This document shows positions 9,365 to 18,499 of a stretch of DNA of 64,000 bases, in pieces. Source of the stretch: Cellvibrionales bacterium UBA7375 (GTDB lineage Bacteria; Pseudomonadota; Gammaproteobacteria; Pseudomonadales; Porticoccaceae). The stretch spans positions 1 through 64,000 of the forward strand of contig CATAJQ010000035.1 of assembly GCA_949487135.1 (NCBI GenBank). Reading direction: 5' to 3'. The translations under genes were made by a program, and so were the position numbers. Each line of letters starts with the position of its first letter. Position 1 is the stretch's first letter. The notes under the pieces are model-generated. The model made no database searches. It saw only the letters and a program-made list of their open reading frames with translations, and was not told the DNA's origin.

Positions 9365-10161
9365 TGTGCTGTCTCCGGAGCTGTAATCGGAATTTCAATA
9401 ACATCTTGAGGGGCAAGCTTCACAGCAATTCGGATCGCCTGATCTACCGCTCGGCGATAACCAGAACCTAGTGGCTGCCAACTATTAGTTGCCTTGTCCC
9501 ATACGCCAACTTCAGATTTATCCTTGCTTTGATAAGCCAAAGCAACGCGACCAATTCTGAGCATTTGAACTTCTACCAGAGAACCATTGCCCTCAATATC
9601 GATTTGATCGGTGTACGATTCCATCGATAGGCTGTAGTCAGCTTCGATATCATAAACCTCTAGGATTTGACGAAATTTTTCAGCCGCTGAGAACTTGGCG
9701 CTGTCAAGGTTCACATAGAGATCGGCAACTGCTTGCTGGCGACGCTCTTGCTTAAACGGCATATCTAGGCCGACAAAATCTTCTAGCGCACTGAGCATAT
9801 TAGCCATTAGCGGTGAGATGCCTCGCTCGATCACCGTAGCATTCTCAATTGATTCTTCTAGCTCAACCATCATTTGCTTCTGGCTAACAATTTGACGCTC
9901 CAACTGAGAGTTATAAACTCTCAATGATTCAATTTGTTTGTTTACCTGTTTGAATTCCTGCAACAAACCATCGGTTTGATCGGCAATTCTATCAACATTA
10001 ATTTGAGCTTTTTTGGCAGCCTGAACCTTTTCGGCTCCAGCATTTAATATTTCGCTGACTTCTGCCGTTCTCTCTACCACGGCTGACTCTTCAGCCACAG
10101 CAGTCATAGCGATAGCAAAAATAGCCATTGGCGCCAGTGCTTTTAGTGATTGCTTTTTCAT
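9361..10161 (-). CDS. DUF3450 family periplasmic protein
   Basis: The 266-residue protein has a signal peptide (MKKQSLKALAPMAIFAIAMTAVAEE) and then a helical, probably coiled-coil region (about 35-95), followed by a domain with VADLYVNLDSAKFSAAEKFRQ and VGVWDKATNSWQPLGSGYRRA. These are features of DUF3450, a family regularly found next to TtpC/ExbB/ExbD/TonB clusters. The biochemical role is not established; helping assemble or gate the TonB motor is an inference from context. It is the first gene of the operon, with GAGGG just before the ATG. Confidence 0.85.
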   Translation of the reverse strand: MKKQSLKALAPMAIFAIAMTAVAEESAVVERTAEVSEILNAGAEKVQAAKKAQINVDRIADQTDGLLQEFKQVNKQIESLRVYNSQLERQIVSQKQMMVELEESIENATVIERGISPLMANMLSALEDFVGLDMPFKQERRQQAVADLYVNLDSAKFSAAEKFRQILEVYDIEADYSLSMESYTDQIDIEGNGSLVEVQMLRIGRVALAYQSKDKSEVGVWDKATNSWQPLGSGYRRAVDQAIRIAVKLAPQDVIEIPITAPETAQ

Positions 10162-10211
10162 AGTTCCCTCAATTTGGGTCTATCAGATTGGTTACATATT
10201 TATAACTTATC

Positions 10212-10227
10212 AATGATTAGAATCATT
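10212..10227. promoter_or_regulatory. AT-rich palindrome upstream of the TonB operon, possible Fur-like operator
   Basis: AATGATT-AG-AATCATT is a perfect 7-2-7 inverted repeat 51 bp upstream of the first gene of the TonB operon. Its half-sites resemble Fur half-sites (AATGAT/ATCATT), but the centre is longer than the classical Fur box, so the match is imperfect. TonB/TtpC operons are commonly iron-regulated. Fur binding here is inference. Confidence 0.4.
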
Positions 10228-10367
10228 AAATAAGCACTCTTTATCTCTGGGTCGCTCTTTTTAACAGTTCATCGACCAAGAATCAACGCAACTGGATGTA
10301 TTTTTAGCCACCAAGCCGCAATAATCGCGCAATACTACCATAACTATGCAATAAAAAATGCGTCTTT

Positions 10368-10877
10368 TTAAGACTGTTTTTGCACTCGCTGTAAAACCAC
10401 AAAGCGATAATTATAACTATCCATTGTTTTTGGGATTGTTTCGGCTATTTTTTGCCATTGATTGAAATCAATGTTCGGGAAAAATGCATCACCTTCAATC
10501 TCTGCTTCGACCTGGGTTAAATAAAGCTTGTCGGCAAGAGGTAGGCAATCGCGATAAATTTGTGCGCCCCCGATAACCATAATTTCATCACTATTGGCCT
10601 CTTTGCAGGCCTCTTCACCCGATACCATCGCTGAATCGAGACTATTAACCACTTCGACACCAACTGCAGTCCAATTGGGATCTCGGGTAATTACAATATT
10701 AGTGCGCCCGGGAAGTGGCCTACCGATCGACTCATAGGTTTTTCTACCCATCAATATAGGCTTACCCATAGTAACAGATTTAAAATATTGAAGGTCTTCC
10801 GGCAAATGCCATGGCAACTGGTTATCACGCCCAATAACATTGTTTTGACTGACCGCTACGATAAGAGCAATTTGCAT
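10368..10877 (-). CDS. folA: Dihydrofolate reductase
   Basis: It reduces dihydrofolate to tetrahydrofolate with NADPH, restoring the cofactor oxidised by thymidylate synthase. The 169 residues start with MQIALIVAVSQNNVIG and show the substrate/NADPH loop (NQLPWHLPEDLQYFK, with the active-site acid near residue 27) and GRKTYESIGRPLPGR. It has AGGAG before the ATG and lies 9 bp after thyA, so the two enzymes of the thymidylate cycle are co-transcribed. It looks like an ordinary chromosomal FolA. Confidence 0.96.
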   Translation of the reverse strand: MQIALIVAVSQNNVIGRDNQLPWHLPEDLQYFKSVTMGKPILMGRKTYESIGRPLPGRTNIVITRDPNWTAVGVEVVNSLDSAMVSGEEACKEANSDEIMVIGGAQIYRDCLPLADKLYLTQVEAEIEGDAFFPNIDFNQWQKIAETIPKTMDSYNYRFVVLQRVQKQS

Positions 10878-10886
10878 TAAACTCTC

Positions 10887-11792
10887 CTAAACAGCGACTG
10901 GTGCTGATATCGCACTGCGGGACTCGTAACCCTGCAGCTCAAAATCATCAAAAACAAAATCAAAAATGTTGTTTATTTCAGGATTGATTTTGAGTGTTGG
11001 CAACGGCAATGTTTCTCTACTTAACTGCTCTTCAATTTGCTGCATATGATTGGTGTACAAATGGGCATCGCCGAAACTATGTACAAAATCACCCAGCTCA
11101 AGACCGGTTACCTGTGCAACCATCATCGTCAGTGCCGCATAGGATGCTATATTGAATGGCACCCCCAAAAAAACATCTGCACTGCGCTGATATAACTGAC
11201 AGGACAACTTTCCTTCGGACACATAAAACTGAAATAAGCTGTGACAGGGAGGAAGCCCAGACTTGGCCATTACCGGAATATCTTTGGGATTCCATGCTGA
11301 AACAATAAAACGTCTTGAGTCTGGATTAGATTTAATATCCTCGATCACACCCGCCAGCTGATCAACTCCTTCAAAGTTTCGCCATTGACGGCCATAAACC
11401 GGCCCTAAATCACCGTATTGCTGAGCGAAATCGTCATCGGTTTTAATGCGCTGTACAAATTCCTTTAAACCAGCTTTCCACTCAGGCGAGTGCATTGCAT
11501 AATTTTTATCCGCACCGGTTTGACGTAGCCAGCTTTGGTATGGCCACTCATTCCAAATTCCCACGCCATTTTCGACGAGATAGCGAATATTAGTGTCACC
11601 TTTAATGAACCATAGCAGCTCGTGCAAAATCGACTTTAAATGTACTTTTTTGGTAGTCACCAGCGGAAAGCCTTGCTGCAAATCAAAACGCATCTGATAG
11701 CCAAATACACTAAGGGTTCCTGTGCCTGTTCGATCGCCTTTAAAGACCCCTTGATCTTTAATATGTGTGATTAAATCTAAATATTGTTTCAT
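10887..11792 (-). CDS. thyA: Thymidylate synthase
   Basis: It methylates dUMP to dTMP using methylene-tetrahydrofolate. The catalytic cysteine is in [11 protein letters not shown] (about residue 183), and the folate/dUMP sites are visible in [15 protein letters not shown] and the C-terminal SAISAPVAV. At 301 residues it is longer than E. coli ThyA (264); the extra residues form an insert around 88-120 ([16 protein letters not shown]), a known length variant of the family. It is between lgt and folA; the order rppH-ptsP-lgt-thyA is as in E. coli. Confidence 0.97.
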   Translation of the reverse strand: MKQYLDLITHIKDQGVFKGDRTGTGTLSVFGYQMRFDLQQGFPLVTTKKVHLKSILHELLWFIKGDTNIRYLVENGVGIWNEWPYQSWLRQTGADKNYAMHSPEWKAGLKEFVQRIKTDDDFAQQYGDLGPVYGRQWRNFEGVDQLAGVIEDIKSNPDSRRFIVSAWNPKDIPVMAKSGLPPCHSLFQFYVSEGKLSCQLYQRSADVFLGVPFNIASYAALTMMVAQVTGLELGDFVHSFGDAHLYTNHMQQIEEQLSRETLPLPTLKINPEINNIFDFVFDDFELQGYESRSAISAPVAV

Positions 11793-11821
11793 TTTTTATT
11801 ATGTCTCTAAAAGCAAATTTT

Positions 11822-12646
11822 TTATTGTGCCTGCGATGTATGCTTTGCACCTACCAACGGCAGTGATTTTCTCATTAACCAAAGACCTAAGAGTATCATT
11901 GGTACACACAGCGTTTGGCCTCGAGTCATCCAGCTAAAAACTTCAAATACCGCTGCCTGATCAGCAAACTGAGCGTCGGGTTCACGAACAAATTCAATTA
12001 TAAAACGAAATACACCATAACCAATTAAAAATAATCCACCTACCTCACCAAATAGTCTCGGCTTGCGCGCGAACCAGTATATGATGAAAAATAATACAAT
12101 GCCCTCAAGAAAAGCCTCATATAACTGTGACGGGTGGCGACCTAATTGCAGTGGATCAGAAGGAAACAGCATAGCCCAAGGGCCATCAGTTGCTCGGCCA
12201 TACAGTTCCTGTCCGATAAAATTCCCTATACGCCCAAAAAACAACCCCGTAGGAACCATTGGCGCCACAAAGTCACCCACCGCAAGAAAGGGTATTTGGT
12301 ATTTTCGCGCATATAGATAAATCGCCAAGATTACACCGATCAAACCGCCGTGAAAGGACATCCCGCCTTCCCACAACCTAAACAGCATTGAAGGGTCGGC
12401 CGCCCATCGATCAAAGCTATAAAAGAACATATAGCCCAAGCGCCCACCGAGAATAACGCCCCAGGCACCGTAGACAATTAGGTCTTCCACCTGATGACGC
12501 TTTACTGGAGACCACGCACGACGGGAAGCACGCATAGCAATAATCCAGGCACAGGCAAAAGCCAGAAGATACATTAGGCTATACCAGTATATCTGCAGAG
12601 GCCCTAGACTTAGAGCTACAGGGTTAATGTCTGGGTGCAATATCAT
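11822..12646 (-). CDS. lgt: Prolipoprotein diacylglyceryl transferase
   Basis: It transfers a diacylglyceryl group from phosphatidylglycerol to the lipobox cysteine of prolipoproteins at the inner membrane. The 274-residue polytopic protein contains the Lgt signature (GRIGNFIGQELYGRATDGPW, about 140-159) with the conserved Arg and Asn, and the HPSQLYEA motif near 170. Seven membrane segments are plausible. Downstream of ptsP by 93 bp and upstream of thyA by 29 bp. Confidence 0.97.
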   Translation of the reverse strand: MILHPDINPVALSLGPLQIYWYSLMYLLAFACAWIIAMRASRRAWSPVKRHQVEDLIVYGAWGVILGGRLGYMFFYSFDRWAADPSMLFRLWEGGMSFHGGLIGVILAIYLYARKYQIPFLAVGDFVAPMVPTGLFFGRIGNFIGQELYGRATDGPWAMLFPSDPLQLGRHPSQLYEAFLEGIVLFFIIYWFARKPRLFGEVGGLFLIGYGVFRFIIEFVREPDAQFADQAAVFEVFSWMTRGQTLCVPMILLGLWLMRKSLPLVGAKHTSQAQ

Positions 12647-12739
12647 ATTGGCAGCCTTAGTAAAATTTCAGCACAGATAATAGCGGTTTATCGCGGCCTA
12701 TTCTATGCGAGATAATGTAAAAATCGTAAAACCCTGAGA

Positions 12740-15019
12740 CTAATTAGCTAGGGGCTTATGTTTTGCATGTCGGTAAGGCTCAAGCGCACCAGCCATATAA
12801 TCTATAACCTCAGCACCATCCGACAAGCTAAGCGCCTCTTTAACTAGATCATTGGCCATTTCTCGGCTGACTTTAAGCATCAGTGATTTTACCCGCAACA
12901 AGGAACTGGCACTCATTGAAAAGTTTTTGTAGCCCAACCCTAAGAGCACCACTGCACTTATGGGATCACCTGCCATTTCACCGCATACACTGAGCTGGCA
13001 GTTTACTGTTTCAGCTTGATCATAAATACTTTTTAACGCCCTAAGCACACTGGGATGAAGCGCATCATAAAGATCTGCAACTCTAGGATTATTGCGATCT
13101 ACCGCAAGCAAATACTGGGTTAAATCATTGGTACCTACTGACATAAAGTCTACTCGGCGACCAATTTCTTTGACCTGATAAACCGCTGCTGGAACCTCAA
13201 TCATTGCCCCAAGTGCAGGCATTTTAAGTTGATAGCCCTCTTCTTCGGTTAGCTCTTTATAGGCTCGCCTAATCAGCGCAAGACCACTATCGAGCTCGGC
13301 AAGATTACTAATCATAGGCAACATAATACGCAGATTATTAAGCCCCTCACTAGCCCTCAATAAGGCTCTAATCTGAACCAAAAAAATTTCCGGATGATCG
13401 AGAGAAATTCGAATGCCGCGCCAACCCAAAAATGGGTTTTCCTCTTCGATTGGAAAATAGGGTAAATCTTTATCGCCACCTATATCCAAGGTTCTCATGG
13501 TCACTGGACGCGGAGCAAAGGTCTCTAAATGTTCACGGTAAACCGCAACCTGCTCATCCTCTGTGGGAAAACTAGATCGCAGAAGAAAGGGTATTTCGGT
13601 GCGAAACAAGCCTACCGCATCAGCCCCACTGCGGAGCGATTGAATATTGTCATGCCGCAAACCGGTGTTTACCCAAAGCGAAAAATCAAAACCATCTGAG
13701 GTTTGACAGGGCACATCGCGCAGCTTTTGCAGATCCTTAATTAATATCTGCTCTTCACGCTGTCTTTGAACATAGGCCCGCTTGAGAGTTCTGGTGGCAT
13801 GGCTGACAACGTCACCCGTAAATCCATCGACAATTAATTCCTTACCCTCAAGTTCAGCACAGGGCATATCTAGGGCACCCATAACCGTCGGAATACCTAG
13901 CGCTCTGCCAACAATTGCCATATGGGAATTGCTGGCACCCCTGAGCGAAACTATACCCACCAAGCGATCTACAGGTATATCGGCCAACTCGGTAGCAGAA
14001 AGATTTTCACCGACCAAAACAATTTTTCTTGGCAGTGGCTTTTTCTTTTCATCCGTCTGCTGCAAGTAGCCCAAAACACGCTTACCAAGTCCTTCAACAT
14101 CTGATGCTCGCTCGCGAAGGTAGGGGTCCTCCATATGCCGAAAAGTACGCACATGTTTTAAAATAACTGAGCTCCAAGCACTCTGCGCGGTCTGACCAGA
14201 CTTAATTGTATCGATAACTTCACCACCGAGAGAATCATCATCTAGCATGCTGATATAAACGTTAAAGAGCGCTAACTCTTCAGAACTCAGCTTACCTTCA
14301 AGACCAACACCTAGGTTGCGCATATCCTGCTTAACAGCGGTTAGAGCTTGACGAAATACGCTTAACTCGGCATCTGGGTCAGCTGTATGGCGTTCAGGAA
14401 CAGAGGCAAGATCCATGGTTTGCTGGGCCAAAACAACCTGTCCAATACCCACACCCGGAGAACTGGCGATACCATGAAATATAGCTTCTTTACTCTGACC
14501 ACGCCCTGCCGAAGCTAGCTTGCTTAATGCGCCGGTTGCTTCAGCATGGGCAATAGCACCCGAGAGCTGAGCGCAAACGGTTACCATAAAGGCTTCTTCT
14601 TCAGTGGCAAACCGTCGCTCAGCCTGCTGTTGAAGCACCAATACGCCAAGCACTTTTCGGTGATGAATAATTGGTACACCCAAAAACGAGTGGTAGATTT
14701 CTTCGCCGATTTCCTCAAAGTAGGCAAAATTGGGGTGCTTATCGGCATCCTGCAAATTAAGGGGCTCCTCTTTGGCGGCGACCAAGCCCACTAAGCCTTG
14801 ACCCATAGCCAATCGCACCTTACCAATACTTTGCTGCCGCAAACCCTTGGTAGCCATCAAAACATAGTGCTGATCAGATTCATCAAACAAGTAGACCGAA
14901 CACACCTCTGCACCCATCGCAGCGTGAACTTCTGTGACGATAATAGTCAGAACTTCGGGTAGGCTTCGGGCAGTATTAACTTCCTGAAAAATTGTTCTTA
15001 GGGAGTCAAGGATATTCAT
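12740..15019 (-). CDS. ptsP: Phosphoenolpyruvate-protein phosphotransferase of the nitrogen PTS (EI-Ntr)
   Basis: It autophosphorylates from PEP and feeds the NPr/EIIA-Ntr regulatory chain. The 759 residues hold an N-terminal GAF domain (about 1-160), an EI N-terminal domain with the active-site histidine in SHMAIVGRALG (about residue 366), and the PEP-binding TIM barrel (LRTLDIGGDKDLPYF; VCGEMAGDP near the C-terminus). The GAF domain separates it from sugar-type enzyme I. Its ATG directly follows the rppH stop, the same pairing as in E. coli. Confidence 0.97.
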   Translation of the reverse strand: MNILDSLRTIFQEVNTARSLPEVLTIIVTEVHAAMGAEVCSVYLFDESDQHYVLMATKGLRQQSIGKVRLAMGQGLVGLVAAKEEPLNLQDADKHPNFAYFEEIGEEIYHSFLGVPIIHHRKVLGVLVLQQQAERRFATEEEAFMVTVCAQLSGAIAHAEATGALSKLASAGRGQSKEAIFHGIASSPGVGIGQVVLAQQTMDLASVPERHTADPDAELSVFRQALTAVKQDMRNLGVGLEGKLSSEELALFNVYISMLDDDSLGGEVIDTIKSGQTAQSAWSSVILKHVRTFRHMEDPYLRERASDVEGLGKRVLGYLQQTDEKKKPLPRKIVLVGENLSATELADIPVDRLVGIVSLRGASNSHMAIVGRALGIPTVMGALDMPCAELEGKELIVDGFTGDVVSHATRTLKRAYVQRQREEQILIKDLQKLRDVPCQTSDGFDFSLWVNTGLRHDNIQSLRSGADAVGLFRTEIPFLLRSSFPTEDEQVAVYREHLETFAPRPVTMRTLDIGGDKDLPYFPIEEENPFLGWRGIRISLDHPEIFLVQIRALLRASEGLNNLRIMLPMISNLAELDSGLALIRRAYKELTEEEGYQLKMPALGAMIEVPAAVYQVKEIGRRVDFMSVGTNDLTQYLLAVDRNNPRVADLYDALHPSVLRALKSIYDQAETVNCQLSVCGEMAGDPISAVVLLGLGYKNFSMSASSLLRVKSLMLKVSREMANDLVKEALSLSDGAEVIDYMAGALEPYRHAKHKPLAN

Positions 15020-15517
15020 CTAACTACGCTTTCTCCGCTTCTGAAATCGAAAATTAGTTTGAGCAAACTCAGACAGAGCTTGTCGATATACATTCTGTTT
15101 AAACGATACCACCTGATTAATTGGATGCCAGTAGCTTACCCATTCCCAATCATCAAATTCAGGATGCCCTGTTGCATCAAATTTAATTTTGCTCTGATCG
15201 CTAACCAGCTGCAAAAAGAACCAGCGCTGTTTCTGACCCACACAAAGAGGCTTCGAATGCTTGCGCTGCATTTTTTCAGGAATATTATAGCGAAGCCAGC
15301 GCTTGGTTTGCTGGACAATTTTTACATCGCCAGGCTCCAATCCCACCTCTTCATAAAGCTCCCGATATAACGCCTGCTCAACTGATTCGCCCTCATCGAT
15401 TCCACCCTGAGGAAATTGCCAAGCCCTTTGGCCCATGCGTTTGGCCCAAAATACCTGCCCGCGACCATTGCTAATCACCATAGCTACGTTAGAACGATAT
15501 CCATCCTGATCAACCAA
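15020..15517 (-). CDS. rppH: RNA pyrophosphohydrolase
   Basis: It removes pyrophosphate from mRNA 5' ends to begin decay. The Nudix box is visible as GGIDEGESVEQALYRELYEE with the following VG, about residues 37-59 of the 165-residue product. The open frame begins at an ATG at 15565, but RppH proteins normally start two residues before a DGYR motif. A TTG at 15517 gives M-VDQDGYRSNVAMVI and is preceded by GTGGGAT, so I chose it; this start is inferred. It heads the rppH-ptsP-lgt-thyA-folA operon and diverges from the HAD gene. Confidence 0.9.
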   Translation of the reverse strand: MVDQDGYRSNVAMVISNGRGQVFWAKRMGQRAWQFPQGGIDEGESVEQALYRELYEEVGLEPGDVKIVQQTKRWLRYNIPEKMQRKHSKPLCVGQKQRWFFLQLVSDQSKIKFDATGHPEFDDWEWVSYWHPINQVVSFKQNVYRQALSEFAQTNFRFQKRRKRS

Positions 15518-15663
15518 TTTAGAGATCCCACTACATTTATAGATTAAAGAAGCCCATTGTTCCACAGTAGCGGGAACTCGGCAATTTTCTCTTGAGCCAT
15601 TTTAACTTCACCGCTATCCTTATTGGCCAAATAGTCTATAACTCATTTTATTGGAACCGCTCT

Positions 15664-16320
15664 ATGGCGCTAGCTATCTTTGATCTAGACAACACTCTAA
15701 TTGCCGGTGACAGTGACCACAGCTGGGGTGAGTTTTTAGTTGATCAAAATATTGTCGATCGTCAGCTATACAAAAAAATGAATGATAAATTCTATGCCGA
15801 CTATGAATCTGGCTGCCTGGATATTTTTGCCTATCTTGAGTTCTCGGTAGAGCCACTCACCCAATTTTCACTACAAGAGCTCGATATACTGCATCAACAA
15901 TTTATGCGCGACGTTATTGAGCCAATGAAGCTCGATCAGGCTGAAACTTTAATAAACCATCACCGCCAAGTCGGCGATCGTGTCTTAGTGATCACATCAA
16001 CCAACCGCTTTATTGTAGAGCCCATCTGCAAATCCTTAGGTATTAATGAAATTATTGCGACCGATTTACAGATTATAGATGGAAAATACACTGGCAAAGT
16101 AGATGGCACACCCACGTTCAAAGAAGGTAAGGTTGAGCGATTTAATCAGTGGCTAAAGGAGCAAAATACAAATAACCAAGGAAGCTATTTCTACTCTGAC
16201 TCAATCAATGATATGCCCATGCTTCTGGAAGTGACTTACCCAATCGCCGTAGATCCTGATCCAGCCCTTCGCAAAGAAGCTGAATCAAGACACTGGGAAA
16301 TAATTTCCTTGCGAAATTAA
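15664..16320 (+). CDS. HAD-superfamily subfamily IB phosphatase
   Basis: The 218-residue protein has the HAD motifs in order: DLDNT (motif I, about residues 7-11), SLT-type motif ITSTNRF near 115, and a C-terminal SDSINDMPML (motif IV). This resembles the SerB-like IB hydrolases (TIGR01490 type), so a small phosphorylated metabolite is the likely substrate, but which one cannot be read. The frame is open from 15592, yet ATG at 15664 puts the motif at the usual N-terminal place and has GGAACC just upstream. It converges on gcvH. Confidence 0.85.
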   Translation: MALAIFDLDNTLIAGDSDHSWGEFLVDQNIVDRQLYKKMNDKFYADYESGCLDIFAYLEFSVEPLTQFSLQELDILHQQFMRDVIEPMKLDQAETLINHHRQVGDRVLVITSTNRFIVEPICKSLGINEIIATDLQIIDGKYTGKVDGTPTFKEGKVERFNQWLKEQNTNNQGSYFYSDSINDMPMLLEVTYPIAVDPDPALRKEAESRHWEIISLRN

Positions 16321-16333
16321 GTTTTGTTAAGAC

Positions 16334-16723
16334 TTACTCGTCTTCAACCAGAGCTTGATAGCCCTCGGCATCAAGCAGGCTACTGAAGTCTTCACTTGAG
16401 TTTATTTTAACGCTAAATAACCATCCATCTTCGTACGGACTACTATTGACCAGTTCAGGCTCATCCTCAAGCGCAGAATTGACCTCAACAATCTCTCCAG
16501 ACACTGGAGAATATATATCTGAAGCCGCCTTAACTGACTCGACAACTGCTATTTCAGCACCTACCTCAACTTCAGCACCGGACTCCGGAAGCTCTATAAA
16601 AACAATATCACCCAAGGCATCTTGAGCATGGTCAGTTATCCCAACAATAACAGTTCCATCACTCTCTACTCGCGCCCATTCATGGCTATTTGCATATTTT
16701 AACTCTGTGGGAAAATCACTCAC
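16334..16723 (-). CDS. gcvH: Glycine cleavage system H protein
   Basis: The H protein carries the lipoyl arm that shuttles the aminomethyl group between the P, T and L proteins. The 129-residue product has the family start ([17 protein letters not shown]) and the lipoylated lysine in [13 protein letters not shown] (about residue 65). gcvP and gcvT are not in the window. It looks monocistronic, with srkA 131 bp upstream reading the same way. Confidence 0.96.
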   Translation of the reverse strand: MSDFPTELKYANSHEWARVESDGTVIVGITDHAQDALGDIVFIELPESGAEVEVGAEIAVVESVKAASDIYSPVSGEIVEVNSALEDEPELVNSSPYEDGWLFSVKINSSEDFSSLLDAEGYQALVEDE

Positions 16724-16854
16724 ACCGCACCTCTATTTAAAACTTGATAATTAATTTCCAGTAAGGGTTTATTTTACTGTTCAACCTGTAAAAAGTTAAA
16801 GCTATTTTCATTGATCACCCAATAACTTCACTTATGTATAGAAAATTAGACAAT

Positions 16855-17847
16855 TTATGGCGAGATTTCCAGTGCAGGTTCATCAAGCGCCGAAAATTGT
16901 TCGCGCAACGTCAGTATCTGGTCGCTCCAATATCTCGCCGAATCAAACCATGGAAAGGCTTGCGGAAACGCCGGATCATTCCAACGCCTGCCAATCCAAG
17001 CGCTGTGATGAATAATACGCAGGGTACGCAACACTTCGATGAGTGCCAATTCTCGCGGATCAAAATCATTGAATTCGTTATACCCCTCGACCAACTCAGC
17101 TATTTGAGCTTTCTGCTCATGCCGATCGCCGGATAAAAGCATCCATAAATCTTGCACTGCAGGAGCCATCCGCGCATCGTCAAAGTCAACAAAATGAGGA
17201 TTGTCATCTCGCCACAGGATATTGCCCGAATGGCAGTCGCCATGAACTCTTATCCAATTAATTTCCCCAAAATTGTCAAGTATTGACTGACACTTATTGA
17301 GAACATCAGGCAAAAGACTGTCATAGGCAGGGCTCAACTCCCTGGGGATAAAGTACTCACTAATATATTGGTAAGCTTGCCAGCCAAACGTTTGGATATC
17401 TAATTTTGGCCGCGATGCAAACTTATTGACGGAACCGACCCCATGGAATCGCCCTAGAAGGCGCCCAAGAATAAATAGATTATCCAGATTATCCAATTCA
17501 GGTGCAAGGCCGCCGCGCCGTGGGTAGAGGGAAAACTTAAAATCGCAATGGCTGTGCAATGATTCATTAGCACTGTTTAATAGAGGGCACACCACCGGCA
17601 ACTCCTGCTCTCGCAATTGAAAGCAAAACTGGTGTTCCTCGTGTATTTGGTCGCTACTCCAACGATTTGGCCGGTAAAACTTTGCAATTAGCGGCTGCTC
17701 ATCCTCAATGCCAACTTGGTATACACGATTTTCATAGCTGTTAAGCGGTAGCAATCTACCATCACTGATATAGCCGCAACTTTCAACTGCATCCATTATC
17801 ATATCTGGTGTTAGTAACTCAAATTCATGAGCTTCAGATTCAGTCAT
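16855..17847 (-). CDS. srkA: Stress response serine/threonine kinase SrkA (YihE family)
   Basis: This is a eukaryotic-type fold kinase of the aminoglycoside-phosphotransferase superfamily that in E. coli counters stress-induced death. The 330-residue protein has the catalytic loop RVHGDCHSGNILWRDD (about 198-213) and metal-binding HFVDFDDARMAPAVQDLW, and a nucleotide-site lysine in PLIAKFYRP. Length agrees with E. coli SrkA (328). It lies 17 bp after arfB. In E. coli srkA is paired with dsbA; here dsbA is elsewhere in the window (52391). Confidence 0.93.
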   Translation of the reverse strand: MTESEAHEFELLTPDMIMDAVESCGYISDGRLLPLNSYENRVYQVGIEDEQPLIAKFYRPNRWSSDQIHEEHQFCFQLREQELPVVCPLLNSANESLHSHCDFKFSLYPRRGGLAPELDNLDNLFILGRLLGRFHGVGSVNKFASRPKLDIQTFGWQAYQYISEYFIPRELSPAYDSLLPDVLNKCQSILDNFGEINWIRVHGDCHSGNILWRDDNPHFVDFDDARMAPAVQDLWMLLSGDRHEQKAQIAELVEGYNEFNDFDPRELALIEVLRTLRIIHHSAWIGRRWNDPAFPQAFPWFDSARYWSDQILTLREQFSALDEPALEISP

Positions 17848-17864
17848 CCTTTTCCCTATACCTT

Positions 17865-18281
17865 TTAATCCAATATTCGCTTTGAACGCAGTGCTTTCTT
17901 TTGCCCATGAAGCGCTTTTTTATCTAAACGCTTTCTTTGCGAACTTTTAGAAGGTTTCGTTGCCTTGCGCGCCTTTGGCAAAGTTGCCACCGACTGCAGC
18001 AATAATTTTAGCCGCTGAATAGCCTCAGCACGATTTTTATCCCAGCTACGATACTGCTGAGCCTTGATGATGATGATACCTTCTCTAGTAATTCTCTGGT
18101 CGCGAAGCGCCATTAGTCGCTGTTGATAAAATTCTGGTAGCGACGATTGAAGAATATTAAATCTCAAATGTACCGCCGAAGAGACCTTATTGACATTTTG
18201 CCCGCCGGGACCGCTCGCCCTAATGGCTGTTAGCTCGACCTCTTCGATAGGTATTGAAATTGATTGTGTTACAGCAATCAT
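17865..18281 (-). CDS. arfB: Alternative ribosome-rescue factor, peptidyl-tRNA hydrolase ArfB
   Basis: It hydrolyses peptidyl-tRNA on stalled, non-stop ribosomes. The GGQ catalytic motif is in RASGPGGQNVNKVSSAVHL (about residues 21-39), and the C-terminal tail is rich in lysine and arginine (KARKATKPSKSSQRKRLDKK), as needed to occupy the empty mRNA channel. The length (138) matches E. coli YaeJ (140), which lacks the codon-recognition domains of RF1/RF2. It overlaps the DUF1653 gene by 4 bp. Confidence 0.95.
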   Translation of the reverse strand: MIAVTQSISIPIEEVELTAIRASGPGGQNVNKVSSAVHLRFNILQSSLPEFYQQRLMALRDQRITREGIIIIKAQQYRSWDKNRAEAIQRLKLLLQSVATLPKARKATKPSKSSQRKRLDKKALHGQKKALRSKRILD

Positions 18282-18499
18282 TCGCCATCCGACACTAGAT
18301 ATTGAAACCGAGGCTTGATACAGCCGTCGACCTCAATCGTTTCTACAAACATTGCCAACGGCCTGACCCATAGCTCTCGACTGCCATATAGGGGGCGATA
18401 AACCACCATATCAGGCTCACCCTCACTGTGTTTAGCAACACCAATTACCTGATATTTGTTTCCCTTAAAATGCTTATAGATACCAGCAACTATACTCAC
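18278..18499 (-). CDS. DUF1653 family small protein
   Basis: The 73-residue protein reads as one compact domain: GIYKHFKGNKYQVIGVAKHS, then MVVYRPLYGSRELWVRPLAM and RFQYL. This is the DUF1653 pattern. Its function is not known. It starts the leftward run DUF1653-arfB-srkA and is linked to arfB by an ATGA overlap. No signal peptide or membrane segment is present. Confidence 0.85.
   Translation of the reverse strand: MSIVAGIYKHFKGNKYQVIGVAKHSEGEPDMVVYRPLYGSRELWVRPLAMFVETIEVDGCIKPRFQYLVSDGE

Noticed and set aside
15518-15565. Longer N-terminus of rppH from the ATG at 15565
   Set aside because: The extra 16 residues (MEQWASLIYKCSGISK) have no counterpart in RppH, whose members start just before DGYR. 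A TTG with a Shine-Dalgarno-like GGGAT fits better.
16724-16854. Glycine riboswitch upstream of gcvH
   Set aside because: The 131-bp gap is AT-rich, and no conserved glycine-riboswitch core or paired stems of the right size could be found.
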